Source: Heterohyrax brucei (Eukaryota > Chordata > Mammalia > Hyracoidea > Procaviidae). From it: 64,000 bases of DNA. Made by a program: the position numbers and the translations under genes. The notes under the pieces are model-generated. The model had not been told where the DNA came from. It made no database searches and saw nothing but the letters and a program-made list of their open reading frames with translations. This document shows, piece by piece, positions 24,449-37,240 of this stretch (its first letter is position 1; each line of letters starts with the position of its first letter). The DNA is taken from the NCBI GenBank assembly GCA_028571685.1, contig CM053152.1, forward strand, positions 18,112,001-18,176,000, read 5' to 3'.

Positions 24449-24978
24449 TGCCTTTTTGAAAATGATAATGAGTCTACACTTTGGTTAGCATTAAAACTCA
24501 GTTCTGCTGCAGCTTCCCCTTTGCAATTGCTGACCTTGCAAATGGCAGTCTCTAACCACAGTTTGCTCTGAACCTGCTGTCCTTGTAAACTCCAACCTCT
24601 AACCATGCTGGACAATCATGTCCTTTCTTGATCCTTGGACTTAAACACTGCGGGAGAGGAAGATACTCTTCCACACACAGTTGCACCTCGGCCCCTTTGC
24701 AAAGTGAGAATTCCCACAATGCAGACTTCCTATGAAGAGGAAGTCAGTGCTGAGCATGACTTAGCACTCAGACCTCCAAATTTGGGAGGGCTCAGGGTAA
24801 GGATTTCAGGTGCCAATCCCTGTCTGGGGACTCCGGGACATAAAAGCTCCCTGGTCCCCTTGGGCGGGGAGTGGTTGCTCTTTTGGCTGCTACGTTCTAC
24901 ATTGCTCATTGTCTGCCCAGAAATTAAACTGCCACTTTTTGTTTGCATCCGTCTTACTTTGATCAGCTAGTAGGATAG
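24449..24978 (+). mobile_element. Possible class I-type solo LTR
   Basis: It has the LTR-like order TATA-like cataaaag (about 24839), a GC-rich stretch, a poly-A signal attaaa (about 24922) and a GT/T-rich tail, ending near 'gtaggatagga'. No flanking duplication was confirmed and no viral genes are present. Confidence 0.4.
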
Positions 24979-25069
24979 GACAAGAGCCCAAGTAATTGGT
25001 TACAACCCCTGCACTGCTGATTTACTACTGAGAGATGTGTTTTTTAGAATCCACAGGATCATAGCGATA

Positions 25070-25315
25070 GTAAGAATTACAGCTAATGTTTACTGAAGGT
25101 TTGCTTGCTGTCAGGCACTATTATAAGTCCCTTTATATGTAACATTTAAACTTTATAATAGTTTCATGAGGCAGATATCAATGAACTTCAGTACCGTGAC
25201 TTTACAGAATAGGAAAATGCAGCTCTGTGAAGTTTGATAATTTGCTCTACATCACAAATCTAGATGGCTAAAGTGTTGCTACCCAGTCCTCAGCAATCTA
25301 AAGTCTACACTCTCA
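25070..25315 (+). repeat. MIR SINE
   Basis: 'gctaatgtttactgaaggtttgcttgctgtcaggcactattataag' continues to 'acagaataggaaaatgcagctctgtgaagtttg', which is MIR order in plus orientation. Confidence 0.8.
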
Positions 25316-25757
25316 TAATTATCATGCTCAATTGCCTCTTGGCAGGGGTGGGGGTGGGGAGAAGTTTTGCTCCTGTGACCAACATAAAGCATGTTTGTAT
25401 ATAGAAGGAATCTTACAGCCAAATTTCAAAGACTTGATTGTGACTATAATGTACAAGCAAGTGCCTGTTGCCAGTAAAACCACAATGGGGTGATGTCCCA
25501 CGTAACTTGTACTTGAAATTGCAATATCAGAGGGAGAATTGTTGGAAACTCTATCCATGTAGGTAATATGAACCTTTATTTCAGTTTTCTTCTGTGGACT
25601 ATATTGAGCCCTCCCCAGCTCTTACACGGATGTCTGAGGTTTCCAGTGGTATACTGTGAATGTGGACAAAAATACTGTTATTATTCTTGACATGGAACGC
25701 ATGTTGAAAGAGCAGACATATCAGATTTGATTGATGGGGATAAAGATTAGGTCTCTG

Positions 25758-26145
25758 CTGTGGAATGAACTGTGTCCCCTCAAAACACGTGCTGTAAATC
25801 CTAACCCTTATACCTGTGTTTATAATTCCATTTGTAAAAGGGCTTTTTTTGTTATGTTAATTTAGAAGTATTAGTGTAGGGTATATCTTAAATCAATCTC
25901 TTTTGAGGTATAAAAGAGAGGATTAAGCAAGCAACTGCCGGGGGATGACAGATATAACACCACGTGATTGCCAAGGAATAGAAACTTATAAAGAGACAAC
26001 AGAGAAAGGAAGCATTCCCCTAGAGCCGACTCCCTAAATTTGGACTTCTAGCTTCCTAAACGGTGAGAGAATGAATTTCTGTTTGTTAAAACTACCCACT
26101 TGTGGCATTTCTGTTTTTAGCAGTACTAAGTAACTAAGGAAGCCT
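25758..26145 (+). mobile_element. LTR of a related ERVL/MaLR-like subfamily
   Basis: 'tgtggaatgaactgtgtcccctcaaaac' to 'agcagtactaagtaactaagga' shares both ends with the main LTR family. The interior differs (tttataattccatttgtaaaaggg). Confidence 0.65.
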
Positions 26146-28743
26146 CCAAAGAGAAAGACTCATACAGGAAAAGAATAAAAGGGTTGGTAGGCAGAGCTGG
26201 AGCACAATCTGTTCTACAGTCACACAGAAAAAGCAATACCAGAGGGAGCTGGGATCCCTAAGCCCTGGGAAGGGCTGTATGGAAACACTGTACTGAGATC
26301 TGGAAGAGGCTTAGAGAAAGTGTCTCACTTTTGAAGAAAGGAACATGATAGACGTTTTCTGCACAAAGGCCTCCTGCTGGCAGAGTCACAGATCCTCATC
26401 AGTGCTTCTCCAAAGAGAACTCTTAGAATCTGGGCTATAAGGAGGGGAGCAGGCAGAAGGAAGTCAAGGAGAAAGGCAAGAATGGGATTCTCAGACAGGA
26501 GGGCTCTGGTGACCTAGAGGATGTGGCTGCCATCTGTCAAGGAGGAATCAAGGGAAGGGAAGAGCCTATCCTCACATGTTTCAGGGGCTCATGCCATAGA
26601 AATGAAAGCTTTCATTAGTCTCCATCTTCTTTAATTAAGCTTTCACTGTACAAGTGGGATCAGCCTTTATTTAAGAAAAGAGACTAAATCTAATAAATAT
26701 TTTCAGAGATAAACTGACTCCCTGGATAGCTCAGTGCAAGCTACTATGAAGGTTCAGGTACAGGGCATCAGAAAGTTCCAGCAGCATCGTTTTGAAGGAG
26801 ATGGCAAGAAAGAGAAGTAGCCTTAGTGGCAAGAAACTTCCTCCACTGCTTGTTGCCTTGTATCACAGACTGTGCCAATGGGTGATGAAGGGGACTGTCC
26901 CGGAGTCAGCAAAAGTGGCTCTCGGTCTGCATGGAGTCACTATTCATTTTTTTTACCTGTTAAGCGGGTACATGGGAGGGTGAGAAATAGGCTAAAGAAC
27001 TTTCCAAATGTGGTGTTGCATCAAAATCATAAGCCAGCTAAATGTCATTTATACTGTGTCACTGGGTCGCTGCTATATTCCCTGTGCAGCAATGAGCCAG
27101 GCACTTGTTAGGGGAACAGAAACATGTATTCGATCTTGGGAAACCAGCCCTAAAAGCAGTAGCTTCACTTTGCAAGGGACCACGGTGCTGGAAGCCAGGC
27201 CCTTGGACATGACAGGGGTACTTAGATGCAGCTTTGTCCTTATCAAATGCTGATCCTGGAAGAAAGAGGTACCTCTTTGGTCTGTTTTCAATACATGAGG
27301 TTTCTCCTAGGCTGAAAACTACACATATATTGATAAAATATTAATGTCTGTCCATACTGTTCGCAAATATTTTGTATATATGACTCACCTGAACTAATAT
27401 ACGGATTGAGTTCACCTAAATCAATTTGTGTATTAAATTTCAAATAAAAATCAAGGGATTAAAACTGTTTCTACCAGCTCTAGAATATCACATAATTTTC
27501 TACTTCTATGAAGAACACTTCTAAATTATTGTTAAAGATTTCAGAAGCATTTAAGACAACCTAAAACCGGTCCTGCTAAGCAACAGGACCTCATTTGTTT
27601 TCACATGATTCTGTGTTAACTTACGTTCCATTGCTCAAGCGAGATGTTTCTGCTACAGCAAGCTATTAACAACATGGGTGGGTGTTATCTAACATGATCT
27701 ATTTTTGGCTTCATCTTTTAATTTACAACCTACGTTTAAGTGTTTCCACCATTAATGAACAAGTTTATTAAGAGCACATGGATGTATGGTCTCCACAGAG
27801 CTGGACCATTTGGCTAAACGACCAGTATCTTTTGAAATGAATCTGGTCAAGAAAAATTAGTGCTTCAAAGTAGGTTTGGGAATAAGCTGTAGACTGTAGT
27901 TGTTCATCTTGCTCTTTTAAAAGCCACAGATGGTGGTAAAATGCATGGAGAAACTGGCAGTGGTAAAGGTGGCACTTAGCCCTCCTGAAAGGCCATTGCT
28001 TGCCTGCGTTCACATCATACTTTTCCAAAGTCTCCCTATTTAAATTTGCAAACTAAAGAATACTTCATTTCACTGGTAATATTATAATCAATCTCAATAT
28101 CAAATCAGTCTCAAATAGGGCATACTAAGTGAGCACAAAACTTAACCTACAACTTGCTGACAACGTAGGAACAATTTAGCCAGGAAGAACAATGCCAGCT
28201 AATGCGGAATGTGCACTTCAAGTGCAAACTGCACTGCTGTTTGGAAAAATAAAAACAAAAATCATTTACTGAAAGCTGAGCTTTTAATATATATATATTT
28301 TTCTTTTGGTTCATCTCTAACCAGAGGCCAGAATGCTGAAGACAAAGACTTCTATATATCATGTGCAGAGCTTCCAATGACACTCTGACTCCTCTTAGCT
28401 ACAATAATAGCTTACCAAGGGAAAGCAGACTAGCCAAAGCACTATTATTTATTGGCTCAGATGCCTGAAGGAGAATCTTGAGCTGGGAAAATATAAACCA
28501 TATTTACCTTTCTAAAAATCCTTATTAAAAACGTTCACACCACACAGAATACACAGAAGAAATGTAGAATAAAAACAAATTAACAGCAAATACAATGAAG
28601 TCATTCCAGCAGTAGTTACGGGTTGGTAACTATTTTTACCATAAACTATCACTTCCCTACATTTCCGTTATTTTCACACAAAGTCTGCTCCTAGCTGAAA
28701 GTATATGGGGACAATGTTTTTAGGCTTTTATTTTTCAAATTAT

Positions 28744-28745
<2 letters not shown>
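26146..28745. other. Long unassigned intronic stretch
   Basis: No exon or named repeat was recognised. Several overlapping short ORFs near 26790-27290 have no supporting features. Confidence 0.5.

Positions 28746-28780
<35 letters not shown>
28746..28780 (+). repeat. (CA)n microsatellite
   Basis: About 17 CA units immediately precede a SINE. Confidence 0.97.
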
Positions 28781-28782
<2 letters not shown>

Positions 28783-28922
28783 ATCCTTGGTGGCACAGTG
28801 GCTATTAACCAAAAAGGTCAGCAGTTTGAGTCCATCAGGCACTCCTTGGAAACCCTATGGGGCAGCTCTACTCTGTCCTATAGGGTTGCTATGAGTCAAT
28901 GGCACCTAACAGTAACAACAAC
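28783..28922 (+). repeat. AfroSINE with RTE-like tail
   Basis: Head 'caatccttggtggcacagtgg', tail 'cctatagggttgctatgagtcaatggcacctaacagtaacaacaac'. The middle of the head is shortened. Confidence 0.9.
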
Positions 28923-28934
28923 ATATGTATGTAT

Positions 28935-29089
28935 GAACCTTGGTGGAACAGTGGTTAAGGGCTTGGCTGCTAACCAAAAGGTCTGCAGTTTGAATCCACC
29001 AGCTGCTCCTTGGAAACCCTATAGGGCAGTTCTTCTCTGTCCTATAGGGTAACTGTGAGTTGAAATTGACAAAACAGCAACAGGGTTTT
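28935..29089 (+). repeat. AfroSINE-type SINE
   Basis: 'gaaccttggtggaacagtggttaagggcttggctgctaacc' to 'ttgacaaaacagcaacagggttt'. It lies 12 bp after another plus-strand SINE, with 'tatgtatgtat' between them and a TATG/TG-rich tract after it. Confidence 0.93.
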
Positions 29090-29168
29090 ATATACATACA
29101 TGTATGTATACATATGTGTGTGTGTGTATATGAATATACACACATAAACAAACAAACAAACAAAAAAA

Positions 29169-29328
29169 CCCCAAACCCACTGCCATTAAGTTGCTTCTCA
29201 CTCATAATGACCTATAGGACAGGGTAGACCTGCCCCATACAGTTTCCAAGGAGCATCTGGCAGATTTGAACTGCCCACCTTTTGTTTAGCAGATGTAGCT
29301 CTTAACCACTTTGCCAATAGGGTTTCCT
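29169..29328 (-). repeat. AfroSINE-type SINE, minus strand
   Basis: 'cccaaacccactgccattaagttgcttctcactc' to 'cttaaccactttgccaatagggtttcc'. It is the third SINE within 550 bp. Confidence 0.93.
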
Positions 29329-30139
29329 ATATACACATATATGCAACAAATTACAGACAAAACCAATTATACAAGCTGTATATGGGGAATACATCTACAT
29401 CAAGAGCATCAATTAGTACAGAGCTAAGCAAAGTTAGTTGAACAAGATGAACTCTCTTCAAAGACACTGACAGATGTCAAAGATAATGATCCCAAAATCT
29501 ACCTCAGGAAATAGATGCTTTGTCAGGCCAATGTGAGATATCATTTTTGTCTGGTTGGATACTTCTGCTGCTTAATTTGTGTCTCATATACATTATCTGT
29601 TCATTCACTAACTTACTTTACCAGGCAGCTGGTACATATTTGTTTGAATAAAGGAATGAACTTAGTGATCCCTTCTTTCAACATCCTGGTCATCAGTCAA
29701 TGTTTTTATTAATGCTGCTTCCTCTTTAGCTGGCAGGAGTGCCCCTGCCAGGCTGTGGTGGTGTTCTGTCTGATGGATAGTTCTATTTCTCATTGAAAAT
29801 AAATATCTGGTGTCTAGTTTTATCTATTAGTTCCCTCAGACTTTGCCTGTGTGACTTGGAGTCCTCAAGGATAATACTGAGGATTTGGAATCTCTGAGCT
29901 TGAAATGTTGGCAGTTATAAGGTCAAGGACATATCATGGAAGAGTTGTCTGGGCAGCACTGTTTCTATGAAGTGGTCCATGGCTGCTTAAAAATACACAG
30001 ATTACATTTATTCATATGTAAGAAATGAAAGTTTATGTCACTAGCTAATTAGTGACATGAACATTAATTTTGAGATGTGAACATTGGTAATTATTAAGAC
30101 CTATTTTGTGTTGTTTGAGGACATTTTCAAGCCAGCAAT
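29329..30139. other. Unassigned intronic stretch
   Basis: Nothing was recognised. Confidence 0.5.
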
Positions 30140-30520
30140 GGATGAACTTATTTATATTGCAAACATTTATATAGCATCTACTGGGTGAATTCGAACTGCT
30201 GATCTTTTGGTTAGTAGTCAAGCTCTTAACCAAGTGATTTATAAATCTTAACTCATTTAATCTGCATAACAACCCTACACGGTGGGTTATCCCCACCTTT
30301 ATTTACAACGAGGCATGGAGATGTATGTAGCTTGTCCAAGGTCACACAGTAGAGAATTTGATCCAACGCATCTCCAGAGTCCGTGCTCTTAAATTGTAAT
30401 CTGTACTGCATACCACATATGTACATGACACTCACTATGTATTAGGTAATGCTCTGCATATGTTATATAAATTAGCTAACGTAATCCCTATGTAAGTCAC
30501 GGACCATTCTACTACCTTCT
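30140..30520 (+). repeat. MIR copies with an embedded SINE fragment
   Basis: 'ttaatctgcataacaaccctacacgg...aaggtcacacagtagag' is MIR. It is split at 30182-30236 by a minus-strand AfroSINE fragment (ttcgaactgctgatcttttggttagtagtc). A second MIR-like piece follows at 30420-30520. Confidence 0.7.
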
Positions 30521-30534
30521 CCCCATATTTGTGG

Positions 30535-30615
30535 TGAAAATTAAATGAGCTAATGCAGCAAGGTACTTAGAATATTGTCTGGCACACAGTAAGCACTATA
30601 TAAATGTTTTACTCT
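30535..30615 (+). repeat. L2/MIR-type 3' end fragment
   Basis: 'gctaatgcagcaaggtacttagaatattgtctggcacacagtaagcac' is the typical ancient LINE2-related 3' end. Confidence 0.65.
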
Positions 30616-30794
30616 TATAATGCTTATTTATTCATTTACCAAACACTGAGACTCTACACTGAATAATCTTATGGGGTCAAATAAGTTTTTCATGGCAACA
30701 CAAGGATTCAGACTCAGGTCTTTTGACTATAGCAAATATGTTACTTCCAGTATACTGTGATTTTAAGAAATAGGTATAAGCTATGGGATGTGTT

Positions 30795-30876
30795 GGAAAC
30801 CTTGGTGGCATGGTGGCCAAATGCTACAGCTGCTAACCAAAGGGTCAGCAGCTCAAATTGACCAGGTGCTGTTTTC
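30795..30876 (+). repeat. AfroSINE 5' part only
   Basis: 'ggaaaccttggtggcatggtggccaaatgctacagctgctaacc' ends abruptly after 'accaggtgctgttttc'. The 3' tail is missing. Confidence 0.9.
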
Positions 30877-33800
30877 TAACATATGCTAAAATTGGTAAAA
30901 GGCAAGCCAAGACTTAAATCTTTCAGAACAAATGCAAACTAATAACACATATGCAGAAAACCCAGCTGGAGACAAATAGGAAGCCCTAGCCTCAGTGATC
31001 ATGGATCTGAGAATATGCTGCCTAAGGGCTGGTAACTGCCAATCACCTAAAATGAGTAGAAATCTATGCTGAGACAGCAAAATACTAACGAGTAGGATAG
31101 AACTCCAGGATTTTTCAGTAGGAGGTTAGACATGTAAATTTGATGCACTCAGAGGTGTATTTAACATAGTTATAAACAATGTATAACCTTCTTTAATTTC
31201 TAAGAGGTATGCTTTTACTTTTTTAAAGATATATTAATTAAGTCATTGCTTTCTGTTTTACCCTAAAATGGCTTTACATTTCTGATTGAAGTGCCAGGGT
31301 TCTTAATCTGAAGCCCACAGAAGTTAAGATAATTCAAAAATGGGATTGAGGATGTCTACCAAACACCTCAAAAGGTATAAAATGCAGTGCACATGTCCTT
31401 CTGTGAGGGGGGCTACAGACTTCATCAGATATGGAAGGGGGTTCTGTATGCCCCAAAGGTGACAACCACTGGGTGGAGCATGATAGAGAACATGGTGGAA
31501 ATGCAGGGTTTGTCTTGTTTCCACACTGGCACCCACAGGGACACTTGCTAGGCCAGTGTCCCCCAAGATGCCACATGGATCTAGTGCTGATGGCAACAGA
31601 GACAGACTCCACATGACAAGATCAAGGCTGTGCTCAAAACCTCAATCAAGCAGGCAACCTGTAACATTAGCAAATTTCAGAAAATAAAATAATTGATGAA
31701 GTAAGCTTTACTATACTTAGACCTCAAAATAAAATTTGTGAACTTTAAAAAGATAGATCAAATTATAACATCTGAGAAAATTTCAATTAACAAGTATTTC
31801 CAGACATGACTGTATCATAGAAAGTGTGCTTTTTAGTTTTGTTGTAAAGGAAAGCATCCTAACTTGTAAGGAAAGGATGGGTCCTAGATCCATTTTACTA
31901 AAGATTAACTGTGTCACTGTTAGGGCCCAGCTCCCTAATGCCTGTGTAGGAAGCAGCACAGAGTACAAGGGAGAGAGAGACAGTATAAGCAGATGCCTTT
32001 TATAAAGCAGTAGCCATACCTATGCATACCTATGCATGAGGCTGTGTGTGGAGAGCCCCGATGCTGGGCACTGGAGGTACTCTCTTACATGCTAATTCTG
32101 TTCTCAACCCTCCTTCTTCTCCAGTGTCCCAATACTTCTACTTACAAAATGAGAAAGTAATACCTAAAACGGTCAGAGGATAGATGATATATTAAATCAG
32201 GTATAGCAGAAAGCTTAGTATACAAGAGGCGTTAAAGATTCACTGAAGGAATGACATCAGGTTTCAGAAACAAAAGTATCGTATCAACCAATGCTACTAA
32301 TACTGAAAGAAAATGTATGTACAACTTTTAAAAATGAGACAGAAAATTTAGTAAGCACATGAACCCCTGAAATGCTATGTAAAAAGCTGGGTAGGTGTGA
32401 ATTTTTCTGAGAAAATCTATTTTAACATGTGATCAAAAAGATCCAAGATGCCACAAATGTTAAGAATCTGGCCATCTTTACTCAGGCCTTCCTGTTGTCC
32501 CTGATGTGTTCCCAGAACGCTGAAGTCCTCCCATTCTGCCAGTCCTCTGACGATGTTCTCTGAAGACCCATTTCTTTCCCAAGCTCCACCTGACCATCTC
32601 CACCCAAAGAGATCGCACCCTTTGCCAAGCTCGTACATAATGTCCAGTCACATGCTGTGCCATCTGGCTTTGATGATCATGAATGCAGTGAAGTGACCTG
32701 CAGATTTCTGGATGTGTGCTTGTTCTCCCCAGACAACTGACAGGTAAGCTCTTCCAGCAATCTTTCTATGACATTTCTGTCTGGCTCCAGCACACAGGTA
32801 ATACTGACAAATGCTTGCTTCGAAGTGCAGCAAGGGACCCACAAGCCATGCATTTAACAACCTGGTAGTGTTTCCTCTGACAACTGCCTTCCACTAGCTT
32901 CCTCTGAGGTATTTAAAGCAGGACTGTCTTTAAGTTGGTTTTAAAAAATGAACAATGAAAAGAACATTTCCCCAGGATTCCATGAGGCTGGAGGAAGGCC
33001 CTGTTTGCCCACCTCATGGCAGGTAGGAATTCCATCGAGTTACAGTACAGGGGCGGTTCTTGAAATGTGCAGCTGCCTTTCTGGATTATACCGTGATGAA
33101 GAAACATAATCACGTACATGCAGTCCTACCCCCTGTGCACTCATCTGCCCTGACAGTGAACCCTTGGATCTAGGCACAGACATCAGTAACAGATGTGACC
33201 TCCTTTTCTCTGATTCCCTGTTTGCTAAATAATATATCTTGAATGTTACAATTTTACTCTAACTGGCCAATCAGATGTGAAAAAGTTAATATTGGGTCAT
33301 CAATACATTTAACCACAAAGCAGAAAACAAAGAGGCGGCAGAGGGGAAGAACATGTGAAGACAGCAACAAATCTGGCTTGAATGCAGTCCCTGCAATTTG
33401 CAGAAACATTACCATTACCAACAAAGGTCAAATTCAGTTACTGGTAGAAAAATCATAATGAAAGAGACTGAAAATATAAATTCATGGTATGTACTCTATA
33501 TTAAAGAAATCAGTGAAAGTCTGATCTGTGTATTTCTAACTCTTGGGAATAAAACCTACTGTCAGTAACTTGGATCATTCATATAGTTTCACGGATTCCT
33601 GCTGTGAGTAGATTTTTTTTTTTTTTAAGAATTCTATCCGTGTAAAACAGAGAGAATAAGAAGTGAGGATAGATTTTAAAATTACATCTGCTTGTTAGTC
33701 TTTATCATCTACCTTGTTAGACTCTTAGGGAAGACTTTTTTTTTTTTAATGAAGGCAACCCGAGAGCGTATTCTATCTGCCAAACTAATTACTGCAGATT

Positions 33801-35165
33801 ATCAGAAATCTTTATTACTGGCAAATTGAGGCCATCACTCATACCATGCACATGGAACATAACAGAAAAGAGATTCTAATTTTCTAATCTGAACATCATG
33901 GACTGAATATATTACTCTTAATAAGATGAGCACTGTCTTGACTAATTTTGCTATTAAAGACATTTGCTCCTTTTCTTCCCTCTCCACTACACTAAACAAC
34001 AGTGTTTCCACTTTGAAAAGTACCAGGTGATTGTAGCTCAAGTCTCTGTTCTGGTTAGCAGTCCACTATAAATGGAGAGCATTTGCTATTTCTTAGTAGT
34101 CTACAAATATGTCTTCTCAACAACACTTGATGGTTGAACACTGCCACAGAGAAATTTAAGGGAGTAAGTATCAAATCAATTCTGTATGGGCCCAACAGTG
34201 GCTTTCCTACCAACGTTTTTATTTAAAGAATAATCACCCTCAGGAATAAAAAGGCAGAGAGAATGAACAAAAGCAGGGCAGATGAGGGGCCATACAAGGG
34301 ACTTCTGGGGTTTCAATCTCTCTCTCTTTTAAAATTTTTTTCTAGCTGTTTATGCATTTAGTATAATCTAGGGGTCCTCAGTCTCAAAAATTCAAGTATG
34401 TTTCTGCTATCCTGTTAAGTTATTGGATAAATAAGACCATTGGAGGTACTTTGTATATTTTACAATTAGTCACATAAATTTGAGAAACTGCTAATTTCAA
34501 ATTATTGTTGCACTTATTAAATCAGATCTGTTACAACCCTTATTTTAGAACACCCTGAAAGCCATCAGTGTGGATTCCTTTACTGGCATTGATTAATCCA
34601 CTTGAAAGCAGCAGAGTACAGGTGAAGACCACAGGATCAGGAGTCCCAGCCTCCTGGTTCACAGCCCTGTTCTGTCCCTAGGGGTAAGAGTAAGAGCTCA
34701 CATTTTTGTTCTAGAGACCTGAGCCCCTTATGCATAAAATCTGTGTTTACCCAGGTATCTGCTGTGTGCCAGGCTGACACCCGGCATCTGCGCCAGGTTA
34801 ACAGTGTGCATGCCACACAGGCCATTTCATCTGAGTGGCCAGGCCACCGTGCAAGCAGCCCTAGTTGATTTCTTTCACAAAGGAGCAAGTATATCCACAG
34901 TTCAGACACGCCACCTCAACCCAGGGTACAGTGTCTATCAGTGGCCATCTGAGGCTGTGGACTCTGGGTGATGCCACTAGGTTCTCAGGGCCCCAGTGAG
35001 GACTACGATTGATAAAGGCTCCACAGCTGCCCCATTTTAGCCATATCTATAGTTTTTGTACTCCAGAGCTTCACTGTCCAACATAGTATGAACCAGCTCA
35101 TACAGCTTCAGTTCCTTGAACACATTAGCACACTCTGAGTGCTCAGTAGTCACACACGACTGAAA
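30877..35165. other. Long unassigned intronic stretch
   Basis: About 4.3 kb with no recognised repeat. It includes poly-T runs near 33611 and 33737. ORFs at 31324-31616 and 34637-34909 have no supporting family or splice sites. Confidence 0.5.
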
Positions 35166-35305
35166 ACCCCCAAACCAAACCTGCTGCCTTCATGTCAATA
35201 CTGACTCAAACTGCCCCACTGTGTTTCTAAGGAGCACCTGGTAAACTTGAACTACTGACTTTTTGGTTAGCAGCTGTACCTCTTGACCACCATTATTCCA
35301 CCGGG
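35166..35305 (-). repeat. AfroSINE-type SINE, minus strand, diverged
   Basis: 'aaaccaaacctgctgccttcatg' to 'tttttggttagcagctgtacctcttgacc...ccaccgggtg'. It directly abuts an LTR that lacks its first ~40 bp. Confidence 0.88.
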
Positions 35306-35321
35306 TGACATTTTACTTTGA

Positions 35322-35755
35322 AATTTTATTTTGACACAGTCCAGTAGGCCAAAAGCCCAAATTCTGGGTGTCAGCTCCAGGGAAGGGCTTTCTTTGTTGG
35401 ATCTAGAGGAAGCTGCTTGTTGTCAATCTTCCCCTGGACTGGGAACTTCTGCAGCACAGGGACCCTGGTCCTTTCCAAGGGATGTGCTCAGCTTCCAGCA
35501 CAGCTTCTTGGTGGTATGAGGTCCCCCAGATCTCTTTGCTAGCTTCTTTTGTTTGTATCTCAGAAGACTGCCTCAAGGAAAAAAACTATCTTATACATTG
35601 AGTCCTGTCCCACAAACGTAACTGTACTAACCACCCTCATTAACATCACAGAGGCAGGATTTACAAAACAGAGGAACAGAACACAATACTAGAAACCATG
35701 GCCTAGCCAAATTGCTACACAGACTTTTTGGGGAACACAATTCAATCCATGACAA
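35322..35755 (-). mobile_element. Solo LTR (ERVL/MaLR-like), end-truncated
   Basis: 'attttattttgacacagtccagtaggcc' to 'cacaattcaatccatgaca' is the main LTR family on the minus strand. The 'cttagttatctagtgctgct' end is absent at the SINE side. Confidence 0.75.
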
Positions 35756-36267
35756 GAAGTCTCCTTCTCATTTCTACCTCTGCCTCAAAGCTGACTTTGG
35801 GTCATTTCACCTGAAATCTTTGGATTTTGCTAACATTTCGTCTGCATCTCTCACAGAAGTTTCGAGCTGATATTGCATCTACTAATGTGTAGGTCACTTC
35901 ACATCTCCCCTACAAACAACAGCCAGTGAGAGAGGGGGATGCTTGCCAGAGTCAGCAGTAACTAGTACAGATCTTTGTACAGATAGTATTCAATATGTGT
36001 CTAGTGAATGAATATTTATATATCCATTTTTGCAAATGTCTAATTAATTCTTAAGGTAAATGTATTGAATCCAATAATGAACTGATGAACATATTTCTTC
36101 TAATGATCTCAACATGAAGTTCTAACACAGCCAGTACATTGAAAAGAAGGATGCACGTATTGTTGACTAGAACTGCAGCAAATGGTACCAGGGAGGGGAA
36201 GCAAACATACAATGAGATAGAACTGGAAAACAACCAAAGAAAGAAAGCAAGGCTGGAATTAACTTAC

Positions 36268-36304
36268 CTTGTGTAGCAATATAATGATTGGGTTGATGAT
36301 AACC
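36268..36304 (-). CDS. PTPRM: PTPRM 37-nt micro-exon
   Basis: On the minus strand a TTTCTAG acceptor precedes 37 nt encoding GYHQPNHYIATQ plus one extra G, followed by donor GTAAGT. The phases fit: the upstream exon ends on a complete codon, and this exon's trailing G joins GA of the next exon to make Gly of the YIATQGP motif. That motif is conserved in classical PTP domains. A 37-nt exon here is, as I recall, typical of receptor PTP genes. One oddity: the usual GYxRP string reads GYHQP. The codon is CAA where a CGA Arg codon would be one CpG transition away, so this may be a lineage substitution or a variant. The exon is too short for standard ORF finding and was located by reading both splice sites. 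Confidence 0.92.
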
Positions 36305-37240
36305 CTAGAAATAAATGAGAAAGACTATTTGACAAACTTAAAATTGATAACCAACACAGCAGTCACATGCTCCGTTTTCTGAAATGAATGCACATACAGA
36401 TAACAAGACTCATATCACTTAAAGGTAAATCATTAAACTCAGAGCCACAGAGTTTCTCTTAATATGCAAAGGTGCTTCAAACAGGTCTGATAACTTAATA
36501 TTACACAGCTATGAGATGATGGAGGAGCACTAAACACTACAACTTATGGATTCTCTGTAATAACATGGCCACAGCTCATATTAGATTGCAAACAGGCTGG
36601 GAATGTACAATAGAATTTCATTTGTGTGTATGGTGTTATGGCAATGTGTCAAGGGTTTAACACATATTCCGTTACACGAGTATAAGCAGCTACATCAATA
36701 CTAATACTAAACACCATTTTTAAACACTGCCAGTGCTATGACACAATGCTGTGGCAAGGGCTGGAAACTAAAGATATAGAAGTTTAGCTAGACTCATTCC
36801 TTTTATCATAACACTGTAAGCAGTGGTAGGGGGAGGGGTAAAAATTGAGACTGAAAAAGCAGGGAGCTGTCTTGCAAAGAGAAAACCAACTGGAGAAAAT
36901 TATACATTACATAACTACAAGCCTTAAGGCTTTCCATTTCTGTCCCCTGAAATTATCCAAAATACTGTGTCCAAAGACAGCAAGAAAACAGGATAAATAA
37001 AGTTGGAGAGGAAATCCAGATTTCCCAAACAAGTTGAATGCCTGTTAGATTTTTTGCTCAAAAAACAAATCACCAACAAAAACACAATACATGTTTTTAT
37101 ATAACTGATTTGCTATATGTCTCGAATAATAGAATCATGACCCAGAGGAAGCAGAATGATTTAGACAACCACTCATTTCTTGCTAACTGATAGGTCCCAT
37201 AAGGGCCAGAGCACCTTGGCTTGGCAAGGTACCTAGTAGA

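Larger units (their letters stand above)
8375..36267 (-). other. PTPRM: PTPRM intron, 27.9 kb
   Basis: This separates the 37-nt and 98-nt exons (donor GTAAGT, acceptor TTCAG). The two exons encode adjacent residues of one motif (YIATQ|GP), so no coding exon is expected between them. The contents are repeats listed separately and unassigned intronic DNA. Confidence 0.88.

Noticed and set aside
24449..24978. CpG-poor promoter of a host gene (TATA-like plus GC-rich block)
   Set aside because: The order TATA, short GC stretch, poly-A signal within about 90 bp fits an LTR better than a host promoter; it is kept only as a possible LTR.
28746..28780. Regular short repeats as a possible CRISPR array
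   Set aside because: It is a CA microsatellite in eukaryotic DNA with no spacers.
31324..31616. Overlapping 60-96 residue ORFs on both strands
   Set aside because: No family, no conserved motif, no splice context.
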